Positions 9,470-18,242 are shown, counted from the stretch's first letter. The stretch: DNA of 64,000 nt from Planctomycetota bacterium (GCA_018242625.1 JAFEBO010000012.1:124001-188000); one strand, 5' to 3'. A program made the numbers and translations. Notes: generated by a model not told the origin, from the letters alone.

Positions 9470-10138
9470 GTGACTCCCTCTCTCCACGTGAACCTCCTCT
9501 CCGCCTTCCTCGCCGGCAAGTCCTGCTCCGCCATCGCTTTAGCCTTCAACCTCTCCATCGAAGACATCCTCGCCTGGTTCGAATCCGAACGAACGCAATC
9601 CACCCTCCGCCGCCTCGAAGCTCTCCAGCTTCACCAGGCCCGCATCGTCTCCTCCTCCCTCCTCCCGGCGGCAACCGGCTCGCTCTCCAACACCAGCACC
9701 GCCGCCCCCGACCTCGCTCTCCGCACCCGCGCCGCGGCCAACCTCGTCCGCCTCGGCCTCCGCTTCTGCGCCCCACCCTCAAAAGCACGCGCGCCAATCC
9801 CCGGCCCCGAAGTGCTCGCAGCCCTCAGCCTCTCGCGCGAATCGCAAAAACAAGCCCCGCGCGAAACGCCCCCAGCATCACACCCCGAATCGCCCCTCGA
9901 GTCACGCGCTCACTCGCCCCGCACCGGCGAGATGCCACCAAAGCCCACGGACCCTGTCCGTGGAGCCGACCGCCAGGCAAGCTCCCCGCCCCGCCAAAAC
10001 TCCGCTTTCGCCCGCCCCGCGATGGCAATCACCCACGAGGCCCCCGCCGCCACTCTCCGCCATTCCAGCGGCACCACCTGCCCGATCCAACACACTCTCA
10101 ACACCCACCGACCCTGCAGTCTCGCCAACACCGGCTAG
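9470..10138 (+). CDS. Uncharacterised HTH-like protein with disordered tail (paralogue A)
   Basis: I do not recognise a named family. Residues 8-45 (LLSAFLAGKSCSAIALAFNL then SIEDILAWFES) have the spacing of a helix-turn-helix, followed by helices with Leu/Arg repeats to about residue 100. The remaining half is rich in Pro, Ser, Ala and Arg and looks disordered. The helical part aligns with the protein at 58113-58844: both have an 'SxIAxxFxxSIExLxxW' core, an 'RxxxxxxxxLxAAxxxL' helix and a late 'RAAxxxLxxxR' helix. A DNA-binding role is inferred, not shown. The start is a GTG, leaderless if the promoter just upstream is used. It could also be a terminase-small-subunit-like fold, but no phage genes surround it. 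Confidence 0.6.
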   Translation: MTPSLHVNLLSAFLAGKSCSAIALAFNLSIEDILAWFESERTQSTLRRLEALQLHQARIVSSSLLPAATGSLSNTSTAAPDLALRTRAAANLVRLGLRFCAPPSKARAPIPGPEVLAALSLSRESQKQAPRETPPASHPESPLESRAHSPRTGEMPPKPTDPVRGADRQASSPPRQNSAFARPAMAITHEAPAATLRHSSGTTCPIQHTLNTHRPCSLANTG

Positions 10139-10176
10139 ACATGACCCGCAGCCCCCACCCTTTCCGGGCTTTCACG

Positions 10177-10749
10177 TCACTTCGGCCACCACCACGCAAA
10201 CACCGCCGCAGTGATCATTCCGAAAACGATCCCGTCGGCCCAATCCATCAGCATCGCCCGCCGCTTCTTCTGAAACCAGATGTCGTGCGGAAACGTTGCA
10301 AAGCAGTAAGCCAGGATCCCCGCCGTTCCCGCGATCTGAAAAATCTTCCCAGGGCTCGCTCCGCGCCCGAGCGCCGCCCATGTCAAATACCCGATCATCG
10401 TGCTGGTCACAAGATAAAACAAAAACGTGACCAGCATGTTCACGCCCATGTTCATCTCACCCCAGACACGCAAAACGCCCATGGGCCTGCGGTCGTAAAG
10501 CTCCTTCATCGCCTCCATCCGCTCCTTGCGCGGCAACTGATCGTGCTGACAGAAATCCGGAAACCCGTAATTTCCCGGCCCGATGTTCATCCGCGTAATG
10601 GTTTCCATAAACGCCCGCTCGCCACCACCGGGAATCGGATCCCGGTCTTTCTTGTGGTGGCCGATCACCATCCACGCGATGAAGCTCGCGATCCACACCA
10701 CCACCCCCGAAACCAGAATCGGAAGCCACAGCTGCGTAAGAAATTCCAT
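10177..10749 (-). CDS. Conserved hypothetical membrane protein
   Basis: The 190-residue product has an N-terminal membrane span (LPILVSGVVVWIASFIAWMV), a soluble loop of about 55 residues that includes IGHHKKD and an ERMEAMKELYDRRP helix, then three more hydrophobic segments and an FAWWWPK C-terminus. It is an inner-membrane protein of unknown function. The ATG at 10749 has AAGGGG shortly upstream; a longer open frame reaching 11121 is unsupported. It converges with the HTH-like gene and is divergent from the dockerin-like pair at 10996. Confidence 0.7.
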   Translation of the reverse strand: MEFLTQLWLPILVSGVVVWIASFIAWMVIGHHKKDRDPIPGGGERAFMETITRMNIGPGNYGFPDFCQHDQLPRKERMEAMKELYDRRPMGVLRVWGEMNMGVNMLVTFLFYLVTSTMIGYLTWAALGRGASPGKIFQIAGTAGILAYCFATFPHDIWFQKKRRAMLMDWADGIVFGMITAAVFAWWWPK

Positions 10750-10995
10750 ATCAGCCCCTTCTGTTGGCGCCCAGCAGGTCGCCAAAATCAGCCTACCCGA
10801 TCGCATGCCTCCCCACCCACAACACCATAAGGCCGCAATCGAAAGCGGCTGCACACAACCTGTTCCGTATGGCATCCTCAAATCCCCCCACTTTCCCCCG
10901 CCCCGGCTTCGCTGTAGACTGAAATGCAGGCCCCGGCCCCATCGGGATTTGGCTTGGGGACCAGAAACCCTCGCTTGGGGGCGAAGGAGGCTGTT

Positions 10996-11841
10996 ATGAA
11001 GAGTCTGGGATTTGCGGCGATGTCGGCGATGTTCTGCGCTTCGGCGCTCGGCCAGTACCTGGCGTTTGATGCAGGTTCGGGCGCAAGCACAATCGCACGC
11101 GGCTCCAATTGGAGGGGCCAAGCCCTCGTTCTCGACGCTTCAACGCCATCGCTCACAATCGTCGGATTGGACGCCGGCGTCCTGCAGAGCCCCGGACAGC
11201 CCGCGTTGCTACCCGGCCAGTGGCGAATTCACGTCAAGCTTTGGGGCAGCTACGACTCCGCGGCATCGCCCGTCTTTGGTTCACTCCTCTCCGACCAATA
11301 CTGCGTTTCGCAATTCTCCGCTTCGGGCGGACTCTGGGGATACCTGGCCGCCGGAAAAGGTTGGATGCTGCCGCAGCGCGTCACTGTTCCGACTTCAGGC
11401 CCAATCGGCATTTCCTATCAGTTCGAGGTTCTGAACCAAGGCGTCTGGGCCCCTTCAAACGCGGCAACCGTTTGGGTGAATGACGGCACATTCGCCGCAA
11501 GCCCCCCCGCCAGAGGAAACAGCGCCATGCCGAACGGGCGCGGCTGGTACGGCAGCAGCACCGGAAACTTCACACCCGGAAATTACAGCACACAGTCAGG
11601 AAACAGCAACTATCAGGGGCTGATCTTCCGGCTCTGGACGATGTGCACCGGCGATCTCAACTTCGATCTGATCGTCGACGACTCCGACTTCGTCAGCTTC
11701 GCCAACGCCTACAACCTGCTGGATTGCACCGACCCATCCATGCCCACCGGCTGCCCCTCCGACCTCAACAACGACGGCTTTGTCGACGACCAGGACTTCG
11801 TCGTCTTCGCAACCGCCTACGACGCCCTGATGTGCTCATAG
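10996..11841 (+). CDS. Secreted protein with dockerin-like EF-hand repeats (1)
   Basis: The product has 281 residues. A Sec signal peptide (MKSLGFAAMSAMFCASALGQ) precedes a beta-rich domain of about 200 residues, with paired Gly-Pro-Ile-Gly and GRGWYGSSTGNF turns. The C-terminal 60 residues carry two calcium-loop repeats, DLNFDLIVDDSDFVSFANAY and DLNNDGFVDDQDFVVFATAY, bounded by Cys residues that may form disulphides. These resemble dockerin type I repeats common in planctomycete exported proteins, though no cohesin partner is seen here. The ATG at 10996 follows AAGGAGG by five bases. The product is probably extracellular or cell-surface; ligand or substrate is unknown. A paralogue follows 59 bp downstream. 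Confidence 0.85.
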   Translation: MKSLGFAAMSAMFCASALGQYLAFDAGSGASTIARGSNWRGQALVLDASTPSLTIVGLDAGVLQSPGQPALLPGQWRIHVKLWGSYDSAASPVFGSLLSDQYCVSQFSASGGLWGYLAAGKGWMLPQRVTVPTSGPIGISYQFEVLNQGVWAPSNAATVWVNDGTFAASPPARGNSAMPNGRGWYGSSTGNFTPGNYSTQSGNSNYQGLIFRLWTMCTGDLNFDLIVDDSDFVSFANAYNLLDCTDPSMPTGCPSDLNNDGFVDDQDFVVFATAYDALMCS

Positions 11842-11900
11842 TCGAGAATGCTTGGCACTGCTTGAAAACCGGCAATCCCGAAAAGAGAAGGAGTACCAAC

Positions 11901-12749
11901 TTGAAGCTCATGATTCTGTCCGCCGCAGCACTCCTCTGTTCTCCCGCTCTCGCGCAATACAAGGCCTTTGACAGCGCGGGCACGCAAGGCATCACCGTGG
12001 GCGGCAGTTCCTGGTTCGGCCAGTCGATGACGCTGGATACCCAGTCCCCCACGCTCACTCTGATCGGCGTCGACGTGCCCTCCTCTTCCAAAGTGTTCCT
12101 CGCCCAGGGCCAGTGGCGGCTCCGCGTCCGCCTCTGGAATTCGTACAACTCGGGCGCCTCGCCGGTCTTTGGATCGCTGATCGCCGAACGAACCGCGACG
12201 GCTGCCAATGATCTGCCCGCCTTCACTGCCGAATACGGCTCTCTCGCCTCGGGCAATGGCTGGACGTTCAATCAGCCGGTGACCGTCCCCGCATTCGGCC
12301 CGATCGGTCTCTCCTACTGCTACGAAGTCTTCTCCGCAGGCACCTGGCAGAAGTCTTCCAACTTCATGGTGCAACTCTGCACGGGCCGCGGCAGCGGCGT
12401 CCTCTTTCCCGATATCGGCACATCCAACATGCCCAACGGATACGGCTGGTACAGCTCATCCAGCACCTCCGACGGTAATTTCCTGCCGTCCAACTATCAC
12501 AACTCCGGCACGCAGTCGTACCAGGGCCTCCAGATACGCGTCTGGACGCGCTGCACCGGCGACTTCACCTTCGACCGCATGGTCGACGACTCCGACTTCG
12601 TCAGCTTCGCAAACGCCTACAACATCCTCGATTGCGCCGACACCTCGATGCCGATCGGCTGCCCCGCCGACCTCACCAACGACGGCTTCGTCGACGATCA
12701 GGACTTTGTCGTCTTCGCAACCGCCTACGACGCCCTGATGTGTTCCTGA
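11901..12749 (+). CDS. Secreted protein with dockerin-like EF-hand repeats (2)
   Basis: This is a 282-residue paralogue of the preceding gene. It has a signal peptide ending SPALAQ, a beta-rich body beginning YKAFDSAGTQGI (compare YLAFDAGSGAST in copy 1), the same GPIGLSYCYEV and NGYGWYSSS landmarks, and the two EF-hand repeats DFTFDRMVDDSDFVSFANAY and DLTNDGFVDDQDFVVFATAY. The start is a TTG at 11901 with AAGGAG seven bases upstream; the first internal ATG would shorten the signal peptide by three residues. The DNA of the repeat region is almost identical to copy 1, whereas the body is clearly diverged. A terminator follows directly, so the pair is probably one transcription unit. Confidence 0.85.
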   Translation: MKLMILSAAALLCSPALAQYKAFDSAGTQGITVGGSSWFGQSMTLDTQSPTLTLIGVDVPSSSKVFLAQGQWRLRVRLWNSYNSGASPVFGSLIAERTATAANDLPAFTAEYGSLASGNGWTFNQPVTVPAFGPIGLSYCYEVFSAGTWQKSSNFMVQLCTGRGSGVLFPDIGTSNMPNGYGWYSSSSTSDGNFLPSNYHNSGTQSYQGLQIRVWTRCTGDFTFDRMVDDSDFVSFANAYNILDCADTSMPIGCPADLTNDGFVDDQDFVVFATAYDALMCS

Positions 12750-12776
12750 CACGCAGAGTGCAACGCGGATCGCTCA

Positions 12777-12808
12777 AGCGTGCGGCCAAAAGGCCGCACG
12801 CTTTCTTT
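12777..12808 (+). terminator. Rho-independent terminator after the dockerin-like pair
   Basis: An 11-bp perfect stem (AGCGTGCGGCC and GGCCGCACGCT) with an AAAA loop is followed by TTCTTT. It lies 27 bp past the stop at 12749 and just before the convergent mutL stop, so it may also limit read-through from mutL. Confidence 0.85.
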
Positions 12809-12812
12809 CCCA

Positions 12813-14726
12813 TCAGGCCCGGCCGAACAGTTTTTCGAGCTCCCTGATCGTCAGGCGGACCGTCGTCGGCCTCCCGTGCGGGCAGTTGCTCGAGCGCTCG
12901 ACCGCCTCACGCAGGTTGAGCAGTTCATTCAGCTCAAGATCGGAAAGATGATCTCCCGCCTTGATCGCAGCCTTGCACGCCATCATGTCCAGCACGTCGC
13001 GCAGAAGCCGCTCATCGGAAGCGTCGGCGGCCGTCTTCGCATCCGCCGCTTCTTCGTTCTCGTCCGTCAGCGCGAACAGATCCCGCAGGAAATCCACCGG
13101 GTCCACATTCCGCGAGAAAAGAAAACTCGGAAACGCCCGCACCGCGATCGACCGCGGCCCCGCCGCCTCCGCCTCGACACCGATCCGATTCAACAGCGGC
13201 CTCATCTCCTCCAGACGGCCCAGCTGGTCCGCCGTCGCATCAATCACGGCCGGCGTCAGCAGCGTTTGCGATTCCAGATTTCCTCGGCCCACCCGCGCCA
13301 GCAAAGCCTCGAACATCACCCGCTCGTGCAGCGCATGCTGATCGACAATCACAACCCCCTGCTCATCCTGCGTCACGACAAACGAGTTGTGAACCTGCAG
13401 AATCCGGTCCACCCGCCGCGGCATGTAGACCTCGCCCTGCCCCTGCGCCGGAGCCGCCGACCCGTCCTCTCCGGCAGTCTTTTCCTCGGCCCGCGGCTCA
13501 CGACCGGACTCGACCGCCCGAAGCGGAAAGGTGAGCTGGTCCGTGCCTGGGGTAAACCTCCGCAGATAGTCGACAAACGCCTCGGCCTGCTCTCCGCTCG
13601 CCGGCGCCCGGACGAAAGGCGAAGGCATGATCGCCGTCGGATGCGCCGGCGCCCCCCGATCTCCTCCGGCACCGTCCGCATGGCCGCCGCTCTGAAAGTA
13701 CGTCGGCGTGAGGTCCGCCTCCCGCAGCGCCCGGGAGAGCGCGTGGTAGACCACCGAATGCACGAGGCTCGAATCGCGGAACCGCACCTCCGCCTTCGTC
13801 GGGTGCACGTTGACGTCGACCGCCTCGGGCGACATCTCCAGCATCAGCACGGCCGTCGGATAGCGAGAAGGTTCGATCAGCCCCCGGTACGCCTGCATGA
13901 TCGCGTGCTGGATCGTCCGATCCCGTACCGCGCGCCCGTTGACAAACACGTGCTGGCTCTTGTTCGTCGCCCGCGCGATCGCCGGAGTCCCGATCAGCCC
14001 CCAGAGCGACACACCCCGGCTGTCGTGCTGGTCCGAGTGCACCGTCAGCATCTCCGGCTTGAGCTCCGATCCCAGGAGCGAGAGCGCCCGGTCCTGCGCC
14101 GTCTGATCCGGCGGCAGCTCAAAGACGGTCCGGCCGTCGGTCCGCAGCACAAAGCCGATCAGCGGATGAGCAAGGGCGATCGCCGTCAGCGTGTCGGCGC
14201 ACCGACCCTGCTCGGTCGTGATCGTCTTGAGAAATTTCCGCCTCGCCGGCGTGTTAAAGAACAGATTGCGGACGCTGATGACCGTGCCCACCGGCCCCGA
14301 CGCCGGAGCGACCGGCCTGCGCTCGTCGCCTTCGCTCACGATCTCGAACGCCGCGTCCGATTCGGCCGTACGCGATCGCAGCGTCAGCCGCGAAACCGAC
14401 GCGATCGAAGCAAGCGCCTCCCCGCGGAATCCAAGGGTCGCGATCCGGTCCAGATCCTCGAGGCTGCTCACCTTGCTCGTCGCATGCGGCGCCAGCGCCA
14501 TCATCAGGTCGTCCCGCGCGATCCCCGTCCCGTTGTCCGAAACGCGGACGAGTTCAACCCCCCCCTGCTCCAGTTCAACCTCGACACGCGTCGCGCCCGC
14601 GTCGATCGAGTTTTCAACCAGCTCCTTGACCACGCTCGCCGGACGCTCGACAACCTCGCCGGCGGCGATCTGGCTCGCCACCAGCGGCGCGAGAGTGCGG
14701 ATCCGGGATGGGGCGGCCACGGTCAC
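12813..14726 (-). CDS. mutL: DNA mismatch repair protein MutL
   Basis: MutL couples MutS mismatch recognition to strand nicking and helicase recruitment. The 637-residue product has the GHKL ATPase N-terminus (IAAGEVVERPASVVKELVEN, DNGTGI, ATSK then LGFRGEAL), a Pro/Glu-rich linker, and a C-terminal dimerisation and endonuclease domain. The metal-binding motif DQHALHERVMFE near residue 460 and CPHGRP near residue 613 indicate a nicking-competent MutL of the kind found in bacteria without MutH. No mutS is in the window. It is divergent from the HIT gene at 14790, with 63 bp between starts. Confidence 0.96.
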   Translation of the reverse strand: MTVAAPSRIRTLAPLVASQIAAGEVVERPASVVKELVENSIDAGATRVEVELEQGGVELVRVSDNGTGIARDDLMMALAPHATSKVSSLEDLDRIATLGFRGEALASIASVSRLTLRSRTAESDAAFEIVSEGDERRPVAPASGPVGTVISVRNLFFNTPARRKFLKTITTEQGRCADTLTAIALAHPLIGFVLRTDGRTVFELPPDQTAQDRALSLLGSELKPEMLTVHSDQHDSRGVSLWGLIGTPAIARATNKSQHVFVNGRAVRDRTIQHAIMQAYRGLIEPSRYPTAVLMLEMSPEAVDVNVHPTKAEVRFRDSSLVHSVVYHALSRALREADLTPTYFQSGGHADGAGGDRGAPAHPTAIMPSPFVRAPASGEQAEAFVDYLRRFTPGTDQLTFPLRAVESGREPRAEEKTAGEDGSAAPAQGQGEVYMPRRVDRILQVHNSFVVTQDEQGVVIVDQHALHERVMFEALLARVGRGNLESQTLLTPAVIDATADQLGRLEEMRPLLNRIGVEAEAAGPRSIAVRAFPSFLFSRNVDPVDFLRDLFALTDENEEAADAKTAADASDERLLRDVLDMMACKAAIKAGDHLSDLELNELLNLREAVERSSNCPHGRPTTVRLTIRELEKLFGRA

Positions 14727-14789
14727 AAACCGATGGTATCAGTCCCCCGCCCGGCGTTTTTCCGCCGGCTCGGCGATTACGCTTGGGCC

Positions 14790-15200
14790 ATGAGCGAAAC
14801 GATTTTCTCCAGAATCATCCGCGGCGAAATCCCCTCCCACAAGGTCTACGAGGACGACAAAGTCTTCGCGTTTCTCGATATCGGCCCCCTCAGTCAGGGC
14901 CACACGCTCGTCATTCCCAAGGAACCCGCCGCCACCCTCGATCAGCTCAGCGACGAATCGAGCGCGGCGATCGGGCGGATCTTGCCACGCATCTGCCGCG
15001 CAGTCATGAAGGCCACGGGCGCAGCCAGCTTCAACGTGCTGCAGAACAACGGCAAAGACGCCCACCAGGTGGTCATGCACGTCCACTTCCACATCATCCC
15101 GAAGTTCGGTCCGCGGGGACTGGAGATCGACTGGAACCCCGGCCCCTTCGATCATGCGGCCGGAGCCGAGCTGGCAAGGAAAATCGCGGCGGCGGTCTAG
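14790..15200 (+). CDS. HIT family protein
   Basis: The 136-residue product matches bacterial Hint/HinT-like nucleotide hydrolases: IFSRIIRGEIPSHKVYEDD, FLDIGPLSQGHTLVIPK and the catalytic triad of histidines HVHFH near residues 97-101. Such enzymes hydrolyse purine nucleoside phosphoramidates and related nucleotides in the cytoplasm; the physiological substrate is uncertain. The ATG at 14790 begins the family N-terminus. A much longer open frame upstream is antisense to mutL and is rejected. The last four bases overlap the end of the convergent birA gene. Confidence 0.93.
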   Translation: MSETIFSRIIRGEIPSHKVYEDDKVFAFLDIGPLSQGHTLVIPKEPAATLDQLSDESSAAIGRILPRICRAVMKATGAASFNVLQNNGKDAHQVVMHVHFHIIPKFGPRGLEIDWNPGPFDHAAGAELARKIAAAV

Positions 15201-16021
15201 TTTTCGTCGTGCACGAGCGATGTGGTCAGCGACGGAAGCTGGACCACTCCCTCGCTGGTCTCGAGCTCGATATGGCTCGAAGGCTGGATCGATCGGACGG
15301 TCCCCTGGTATCGCCGTCCGGCCTGGATCAGCGTTCGCCGCGATCCGACCAGCGTGTCGAGCGCCGACCAGCGAGTCGTAATTTCCTCCGGGCTTGCACG
15401 AAGCGCCCGATCCAGCTCGCCGATCAGCGCAAGCAGCACCGAAAGCCTCGAGCACCGCGAACCCAATTGACGCAGCGAGACGGCCCGTTCCGCGAGCGAA
15501 CCCGGAAAATCGTCCTGCTCGTGCAGCACGTTGATGCCGATTCCGACCAGAATCAGCGGCCCCACCGCCTCGACGAGCACTCCAGCAACTTTGCGCTGAG
15601 CGCCCCCGCGCTCGACCACGTCATTGGGCCAGCGCAGGCCGAGCACATCGCGGGACCCGAGCGATCTCGCGCACGCCTCGTGCGCCGCGAGCCCCGCGGC
15701 CAGCGACAGCCGCGGCGGCGGAACCTGACAACCCGGCAGTGCAAAGGTTGCGGCGATACCGAGCCCGGAATCCGATTCCGATGAGCCCTGGATCCACGGG
15801 CGCCCGAGCCGGCCGCGTCCCGCGGTTTGCCGGTCGGCGACCACGAGCGTCGGAGTCGAGCCCGCCGCGCGGGAGGCCGCTTCCTGGGTCGAAGCCGTTT
15901 CCCGAAGAACAAGCACTTTCTGCACAAGTTCCACGCCGGACGACTTCAGCGCCGACTCGATCGCATCCTGCCAGGATTCGATCGACGCTTCCACCGAAGA
16001 CTTTGAAGAAGGATGATCCAT
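15197..16021 (-). CDS. birA: Biotin--[acetyl-CoA-carboxylase] ligase
   Basis: This enzyme activates biotin with ATP and attaches it to the biotin carboxyl carrier protein, priming acetyl-CoA carboxylase. The 274 residues contain the catalytic domain signatures TAGRGRLGRPW near residue 70, LRWPNDVV and RKVAGVLVE near 144, where the Lys contacts biotinyl-AMP, and a small C-terminal SH3-like domain. There is no N-terminal helix-turn-helix, so it is a monofunctional ligase and not the E. coli-type repressor. It sits two bases after nadC on the same strand, so the two are probably co-transcribed. The fabI gene nearby also serves fatty-acid synthesis. Confidence 0.93.
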   Translation of the reverse strand: MDHPSSKSSVEASIESWQDAIESALKSSGVELVQKVLVLRETASTQEAASRAAGSTPTLVVADRQTAGRGRLGRPWIQGSSESDSGLGIAATFALPGCQVPPPRLSLAAGLAAHEACARSLGSRDVLGLRWPNDVVERGGAQRKVAGVLVEAVGPLILVGIGINVLHEQDDFPGSLAERAVSLRQLGSRCSRLSVLLALIGELDRALRASPEEITTRWSALDTLVGSRRTLIQAGRRYQGTVRSIQPSSHIELETSEGVVQLPSLTTSLVHDEN

Positions 16022-16023
16022 GT

Positions 16024-16962
16024 TCAGAGAAAGTCCAGACCGAGGTCGATGATGGGTGCGCTGTGCGTGAGCGCTCCGACGCTGATGCGGTCGACGCCGC
16101 TGCGTGCCGCCCGGGCGATTGTCGAGAGATCGATGCCTCCCGAAGCTTCGAGCAGCACGCCCGGCGCGAGCGCATCGCGCATCGCAACCGCCTTTTTCAT
16201 GACTCCAGGCGTCATGTTGTCAAGGAGCACGATATCGACGGCGGGGTTGCGCCCCAGTCTCGCGATCAGCACTTCCCCGAGCTGTTCGAGCGAATCGACC
16301 TCGATCTCGACGAACGAGGGGTTCAGTGAACGTGCCTTCGCCGCCGCCCGCTCCGTCCAGCCTTTGAGCTCCCAGATCGGAACATGCGCGATGTGGTTGT
16401 CCTTGATCAGGACAGCGTCGTAAAGACCGACGCGATGGCAGAATCCCCCGCCGCACCGCACGGCATATTTCTCCAGCACCCGAAGGCCGGGGGTGGTCTT
16501 TCGCGTGTCAAGCAACCGGGCCCGGACCGGGCCGGAAGCATTCATGGCTTTGAGATAGCGCCGGGTTACCGTCGCCACGCCGCACAGCCGCGAGAGCAGA
16601 TTGAGCAGCGAACGTTCGAGCGCGAGAATGTCGCGTGCGCTCCCGCTCAGCTCGCACAGGTCCTGCCCGGCTTGAAATGCGGCTCCGTCGCGCATGAGTG
16701 TGCGGGCGCGAATGCGGCGGGAAAATACGGGAACAAATGCCGGCAGGCAGGCCAGGCCCGCCGCCACGCCGGCTTGCCGGGCGCGAAGCCGGGCCCGCGC
16801 CCGATCCCCGGCCGGAGAGGCGATCAGCCCCGTGAGATCCCCCGGCCTGCCTCCCGGCCCCAGGTCTTCGTCGCGTGCCGCAACCGCGACGCGATGCGCG
16901 GCCCGTTCACCGTCGAGGGCGTCAAAGAGCTTGGGGAGGCTGATCGCATTGAGGTCGGCCAT
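16024..16962 (-). CDS. nadC: Nicotinate-nucleotide pyrophosphorylase (carboxylating)
   Basis: NadC converts quinolinate and phosphoribosyl pyrophosphate to nicotinate mononucleotide, CO2 and pyrophosphate in de novo NAD synthesis. In 312 residues it shows LLNLLSRLCGVAT, the signature LLDTRKTTPGLRVLEKYAV, CGGGFCHRVGLYDAVLIKDN, VDIVLLDNMTP and ASGGIDLSTI. These form the PRPP- and quinolinate-binding barrel. It lies 73 bp from the divergent fabI start. The downstream birA begins almost at its stop. nadA and nadB are not in the window. Confidence 0.95.
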   Translation of the reverse strand: MADLNAISLPKLFDALDGERAAHRVAVAARDEDLGPGGRPGDLTGLIASPAGDRARARLRARQAGVAAGLACLPAFVPVFSRRIRARTLMRDGAAFQAGQDLCELSGSARDILALERSLLNLLSRLCGVATVTRRYLKAMNASGPVRARLLDTRKTTPGLRVLEKYAVRCGGGFCHRVGLYDAVLIKDNHIAHVPIWELKGWTERAAAKARSLNPSFVEIEVDSLEQLGEVLIARLGRNPAVDIVLLDNMTPGVMKKAVAMRDALAPGVLLEASGGIDLSTIARAARSGVDRISVGALTHSAPIIDLGLDFL

Positions 16963-17035
16963 GAGGAGGTCAGCGTACGCAGGTGCTTGAGGGCTACGCC
17001 GGGGCGACTAAACTGGCGTAACCAAGGAGCGATTC

Positions 17036-17821
17036 ATGGGGCTTTTGACCGGAAAGACTGGCCTGATCATCGGCGTGGCAAACGAGCGGTCGTACGCGTG
17101 GCACATCGCCAAGGCTCTTTCGGAGAATGGCGCGACCTGCGCGTTTACCCACCTGCCGGGCGAGAAGAACGAGCGCCGGACGCGCCGCGCCCTCGAAGCG
17201 CTCAACCTGCAGGACTCCTGGTGCTTCCCGCTGGAGGCCTCGAGCGACGAGCAGATCGACGCCGCGTTCGCCGCCTACGCGGAGAAGTACGACAAGATGA
17301 ACTTCCTGATTCACTCGATCGCGTTCGCCGATCGGGAGTACCTCCAGCACGGAAAGTTCATCACGACTCCCCGTTCCGCGTATCTCTCGGCGATCGACAT
17401 TTCGGCGTACACGCTGCTGGGGTTTGCCCGGCGTGCTCACCCGATCATGCAGCGGTCGGGCGGCGGCAGCATTCTCTGCATGAGCTATTACGGCGCGGAG
17501 AAGGTTGTTCCCGGCTACAACGTGATGGGCGTGGCCAAGTCGGCTCTTGAATCGACCGCCCGGTACCTCGCCGCCGAGCTGGGCGCCGACAAGATCCGCG
17601 TGAACAGCATCTCGGGCGGATTCCTGCGGACCCTTGCGAGCAGCGCCGTCGCGGGAACCGACACAATCTCGGAGCACAACGCCCAGCGCTCGCCCCTGCG
17701 CCGGAACGTGGAAGGCGCCGACGTCGGCAACACCGCCGCGTTCCTGGTGAGCGACCTGTCCGCGGGGATCACCGGCGAAACCATCTATGTCGATTGCGGC
17801 GTGAACACGATCGGTGTTTGA
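17036..17821 (+). CDS. fabI: Enoyl-[acyl-carrier-protein] reductase (NADH), FabI type
   Basis: FabI reduces trans-2-enoyl-ACP to acyl-ACP in the last step of fatty-acid elongation. The 261-residue short-chain dehydrogenase fold has the FabI-specific cofactor start LIIGVANERSYAWHIAKAL, the IHSIAFADRE segment, and the catalytic pair in GYNVMGVAK (Tyr about 160, Lys about 167), followed by ISGGFLRTLAS where substrate-loop residues lie. The ATG at 17036 follows AAGGAG six bases upstream. Such enzymes are the usual triclosan target; sensitivity cannot be judged from sequence alone. Confidence 0.96.
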   Translation: MGLLTGKTGLIIGVANERSYAWHIAKALSENGATCAFTHLPGEKNERRTRRALEALNLQDSWCFPLEASSDEQIDAAFAAYAEKYDKMNFLIHSIAFADREYLQHGKFITTPRSAYLSAIDISAYTLLGFARRAHPIMQRSGGGSILCMSYYGAEKVVPGYNVMGVAKSALESTARYLAAELGADKIRVNSISGGFLRTLASSAVAGTDTISEHNAQRSPLRRNVEGADVGNTAAFLVSDLSAGITGETIYVDCGVNTIGV

Positions 17822-17969
17822 AATACACGTTCCTCCATCGCTTTGGGCCTCCTCAACCGGTCCGGAAATAGAGGGGCCACGCGGGCCTGGAATCGTTTTC
17901 AGGAGCAAATGCTCGGGGAGAAGCCGGACTTTTGCGGCTTGAACCGGCCGTGTTTCCGATGCTTAGGGC

Positions 17970-18242
17970 ATGAGCGCCGTCCCTTCGGCCATTGCGTCGG
18001 CGATTGCCAACATCCAGCAAACGGACAAGGTCACCCCGCGCCCGCAGCAGGAGCCCCCCAAGAAGGCCAAAGAGGTCCGACGCGAAGTGATCGATCGGGT
18101 GGAAATCGTGGATTCGGCCGAGACGGTCGACGCGGTGAAAGGCCTTGCGGGCAATGAGCGGGAAGACGCGAGCGAGGACCACCAGGAAAAGGCCGCGCCA
18201 CCGCCTCAGCAGCGGCGGCCGCGCCTGGACCTTGAAGGCTGA
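17970..18242 (+). CDS. Small hypothetical protein, charged and Gln/Pro-rich
   Basis: I do not recognise a family. The 90 residues begin with a short hydrophobic helix (VPSAIASAIANI), then alternate Lys/Glu-rich and Pro/Gln-rich stretches, including a VIDRVEIVDSAETVDAV helix. It is probably largely disordered and cytoplasmic. A weak TTAGGG lies before the ATG. It fills the space between fabI and the end of sdhB, converging three bases from the sdhB stop. Its style recalls the small protein at 55514. The call rests only on frame integrity and tight packing. Confidence 0.45.
   Translation: MSAVPSAIASAIANIQQTDKVTPRPQQEPPKKAKEVRREVIDRVEIVDSAETVDAVKGLAGNEREDASEDHQEKAAPPPQQRRPRLDLEG

Noticed and set aside
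10996..12749. Cellulosome interpretation of the dockerin-like repeats
   Set aside because: No cohesin, scaffoldin or glycoside hydrolase is encoded nearby; such repeats are widespread in planctomycete exported proteins of other function.
12780..14789. Very long open frame on the plus strand upstream of the HIT gene
   Set aside because: It is antisense to mutL, Arg/His/Pro-rich with no recognisable domain, and arises from GC-rich codon bias. Only the HIT portion is real.
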